From: Pseudomonas sp. ATCC 13867
GTDB taxonomy: Bacteria > Pseudomonadota > Gammaproteobacteria > Pseudomonadales > Pseudomonadaceae
DNA length: 64,000 nucleotides
Reading direction: 5' to 3'
NCBI RefSeq assembly: GCF_000349845.1
Contig: NC_020829.1
Span: 4,595,001-4,659,000, forward strand
Positions 62,380-64,000 of this stretch are shown in pieces (position 1 is the stretch's first letter; every line of letters begins with the position of its first letter). Both the position numbers and the translations under genes were made by a program. Under the pieces are notes generated by a model that was not told the origin of the DNA, ran no database searches, and saw nothing but the letters and a program-made list of their open reading frames with translations.

Positions 62380-64000
62380 TCAATTCGCCTTGCCCAGCGG
62401 AATCTTCGGCGCCCAGTCCAGCCACTCCTCGCTGGACTCGTCGAACAGCGCGAAGGTCTGCCCCGGCTTGGCCGGCGCACCCATCTCGGCATTGTTCGGC
62501 GTAGCGAAGGCAACGCCACCGGAGAGGATGGTTTCGAACGACTCGGTACGCACCTTCACGCCCTTGAACAGACCGGCATCCACCCCGACACCACTGGTGT
62601 TCCAGAACCGGCTGCCAGTGCGCACCAGCGGCGCGTACCGCGGTTCGATCAGAATGTGGATCAGCACCCGGTCGCCCGTCTCACCCAGCTCGAAGGAGGT
62701 CACCTTGCCGACCTGCACCTCGCGGTAGGTCACCGGCACGCCCGCCTTGAGCGAGCCGCGCCGGGATGCACTGAGGGTCAGGCGCAGGCCTTCGGCGTCC
62801 AGCAGGCGGTTCGGCTGACTGGCCAGCAGGTTGAAGGAGCCCTGTGCCTGCCCCGGCTTCTCGGCAGGCAGCACCTCGATGTACTGCCCACTGACGAGGG
62901 TACCCAGGTTGGACACACCGGAAAGCCCGACCTCCGGCCCAACCACCCAGAAGCGCGTACCCTGGCGTGCGATGCGATCCTCCGCACGGGTCAGGCGCGC
63001 CTTCATCTGTACGCCGCTCATGTCCTTGCTCAGGTCGACCTGCTCGACACGCCCTACTTCCAGGCCCTTGTAACGCAGCACGGTGCCTTCCTTCAGGCCG
63101 TCGGCGGTGCTGGCGCGCAGCTCGATCACCTGGCCCTTGGCATGGGCCGCGTCCTCGCTGTCGAACAGCGCGAAGCGACGCACCTTGGTCACTGGAGGCG
63201 CCTTGGGGTTCGGCGTATCGAAGGCGATCCCGCCGGCGATCAGGGTTTGCAGTGATTCGCTCTTGAGCTTGATGCCATCGAGCCCACCGCTGACGGTCAC
63301 CCCGCTGACGTTCCAGAAGCGCGTCGAGGTGTTCACCAGATTGGCGTACTCCGGCTCGACGTGCACACCAATGATCAGCCGCGACGGATCACGGCGAGAC
63401 AACTGGTAGCTCTGTACGCTACCCACCTTCATTTGCCGGTAGAGGAGCGGCGTCCCCACTTCCAGCGAGCCCAGCTTGTCGGTCGTCAGCACCAGGTGCA
63501 GTCCAGGAGAGTCCAGGTTCAGCGGCGGCGCCTTGGGGCGGATGACGAAGTCGCGGGTCGGCTGGCCGGTCTTGGCGAAACGCACACTGATGTAGTTGCC
63601 CTTCACCAGCGCTTCCAGGCCGGTGATCCCCGCCAGGGAAATGCTCGGCTTGACCAGCCAGAACTCGGTATCGCCATTGAGGAAGTCTTCGGTACGCGGA
63701 TCCATCGACAGCGACGCGGTGGCGCCGTTGAAATCCTGGTCCATATCGATGCTCTTCACGGTGCCGACCTGCACGCCGTTGTACATCACCGGCGTGCTGC
63801 CGGCGTTGAGCCCGCTGACATCGGTGACCTTGAGCCTGACGCTCAGACCGGCCTGGGCGGCATCGTAGTCCTCATAGAGGCGGAACGGCTTGGTCGAATC
63901 CGTTGGCGGGCTATCCGGATAGTTCTCCGGCGTCGCGAAGGCGATACCGCCCGCCGCAATGGATGCCAGTGACTCGGTACGCAACTTGAGACCGCTCAGG
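62380..64000 (-). CDS. Multi-MCE-domain intermembrane lipid transport protein (PqiB/LetB-like), partial
   Basis: At least 539 residues of a protein whose 5' end lies beyond the window. Four MCE units are visible, each with a G-x-x-V-x-Y-x-G-V-x-V-G core: MYNGVQVGTV, LYRQMKVGSV, RYKGLEVGRV and TYREVQVGKV. Conserved linkers read SLQTLIAGGIAF or similar. MCE proteins form periplasm-spanning tubes that move phospholipids. More than three MCE units and the lack of a C-terminal coiled coil favour LetB/YebT-like architecture over classic PqiB. It would normally follow a PqiA/LetA gene, outside this window. Confidence 0.88.
   Translation of the reverse strand, partial: LSGLKLRTESLASIAAGGIAFATPENYPDSPPTDSTKPFRLYEDYDAAQAGLSVRLKVTDVSGLNAGSTPVMYNGVQVGTVKSIDMDQDFNGATASLSMDPRTEDFLNGDTEFWLVKPSISLAGITGLEALVKGNYISVRFAKTGQPTRDFVIRPKAPPLNLDSPGLHLVLTTDKLGSLEVGTPLLYRQMKVGSVQSYQLSRRDPSRLIIGVHVEPEYANLVNTSTRFWNVSGVTVSGGLDGIKLKSESLQTLIAGGIAFDTPNPKAPPVTKVRRFALFDSEDAAHAKGQVIELRASTADGLKEGTVLRYKGLEVGRVEQVDLSKDMSGVQMKARLTRAEDRIARQGTRFWVVGPEVGLSGVSNLGTLVSGQYIEVLPAEKPGQAQGSFNLLASQPNRLLDAEGLRLTLSASRRGSLKAGVPVTYREVQVGKVTSFELGETGDRVLIHILIEPRYAPLVRTGSRFWNTSGVGVDAGLFKGVKVRTESFETILSGGVAFATPNNAEMGAPAKPGQTFALFDESSEEWLDWAPKIPLGKAN

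Overview
The window comes from a high-GC gammaproteobacterium, almost certainly a Pseudomonas of or near the P. aeruginosa group. Gene content and local order match, from memory, three PAO1 blocks: PA4371-PA4375 (di-haem lipoprotein, imelysin, DUF1513, MexVW), PA4655-PA4673.1 (hemH to the tRNA-Met) and PA4676-PA4686 (carbonic anhydrase to MksFEB). The species cannot be fixed by reading alone. The blocks are rearranged relative to PAO1 and there is much accessory DNA.

Layout: (1) 69-3686, a periplasmic di-haem lipoprotein, imelysin-like lipoprotein and DUF1513 protein; (2) 4060-8343, the RND pump mexVW; (3) an MFS transporter, then hemH and a TIGR01777 epimerase on the minus strand; (4) 12388-16675, a light/DNA-repair cluster (renalase-type flavoprotein, YbgA-like protein, LitR-like MerR regulator, photolyase) with two TTGTACA-type operators; (5) 16698-18971, a dead cyanate locus (cynR and cynS fragments) split by an IS21-like terminal-repeat element that itself carries an IS1182-type insertion sequence; (6) 19113-31618, housekeeping genes: pagL, murI, moeB, prmC, prfA, hemA, then divergently a TPR lipoprotein, lolB, ispE, two identical tRNA-Gln genes, prs, rplY, pth and ychF.

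(7) A tRNA-Met at 31797-31873 is the attachment site of a 13.4-kb Pf-type filamentous prophage (31828-45251), bounded by perfect 73-bp direct repeats. It carries higBA, integrase, replication protein, Zot, coat and adsorption proteins, ssDNA-binding protein, an origin-like gap, excisionase, two tandem paralogous repressors, and an accessory cassette: a membrane-anchored Mrr nuclease with a zinc finger, a 194-aa unknown, a DUF4747 protein and a four-TM protein. This cassette is my best candidate for an undescribed, probably defensive, system. Just outside attR the sequence repeats the arm-site pattern found just inside attL, at the same distance from the core, which suggests a remnant of a second element at the same tRNA. 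That remnant carries a PIN-toxin/antitoxin pair.

(8) 46927-64000 returns to core chromosome: an isopropylmalate-dehydrogenase-family enzyme, beta-carbonic anhydrase, a C69/secernin-like hydrolase overlapping an amine oxidase, rimI with the cryptic DNA polymerase III psi-like gene, three paralogous secreted 'LDD...GQA' proteins in one operon, an unknown 201-aa protein, the condensin mksFEB and a multi-MCE PqiB/LetB-like protein cut by the window end.
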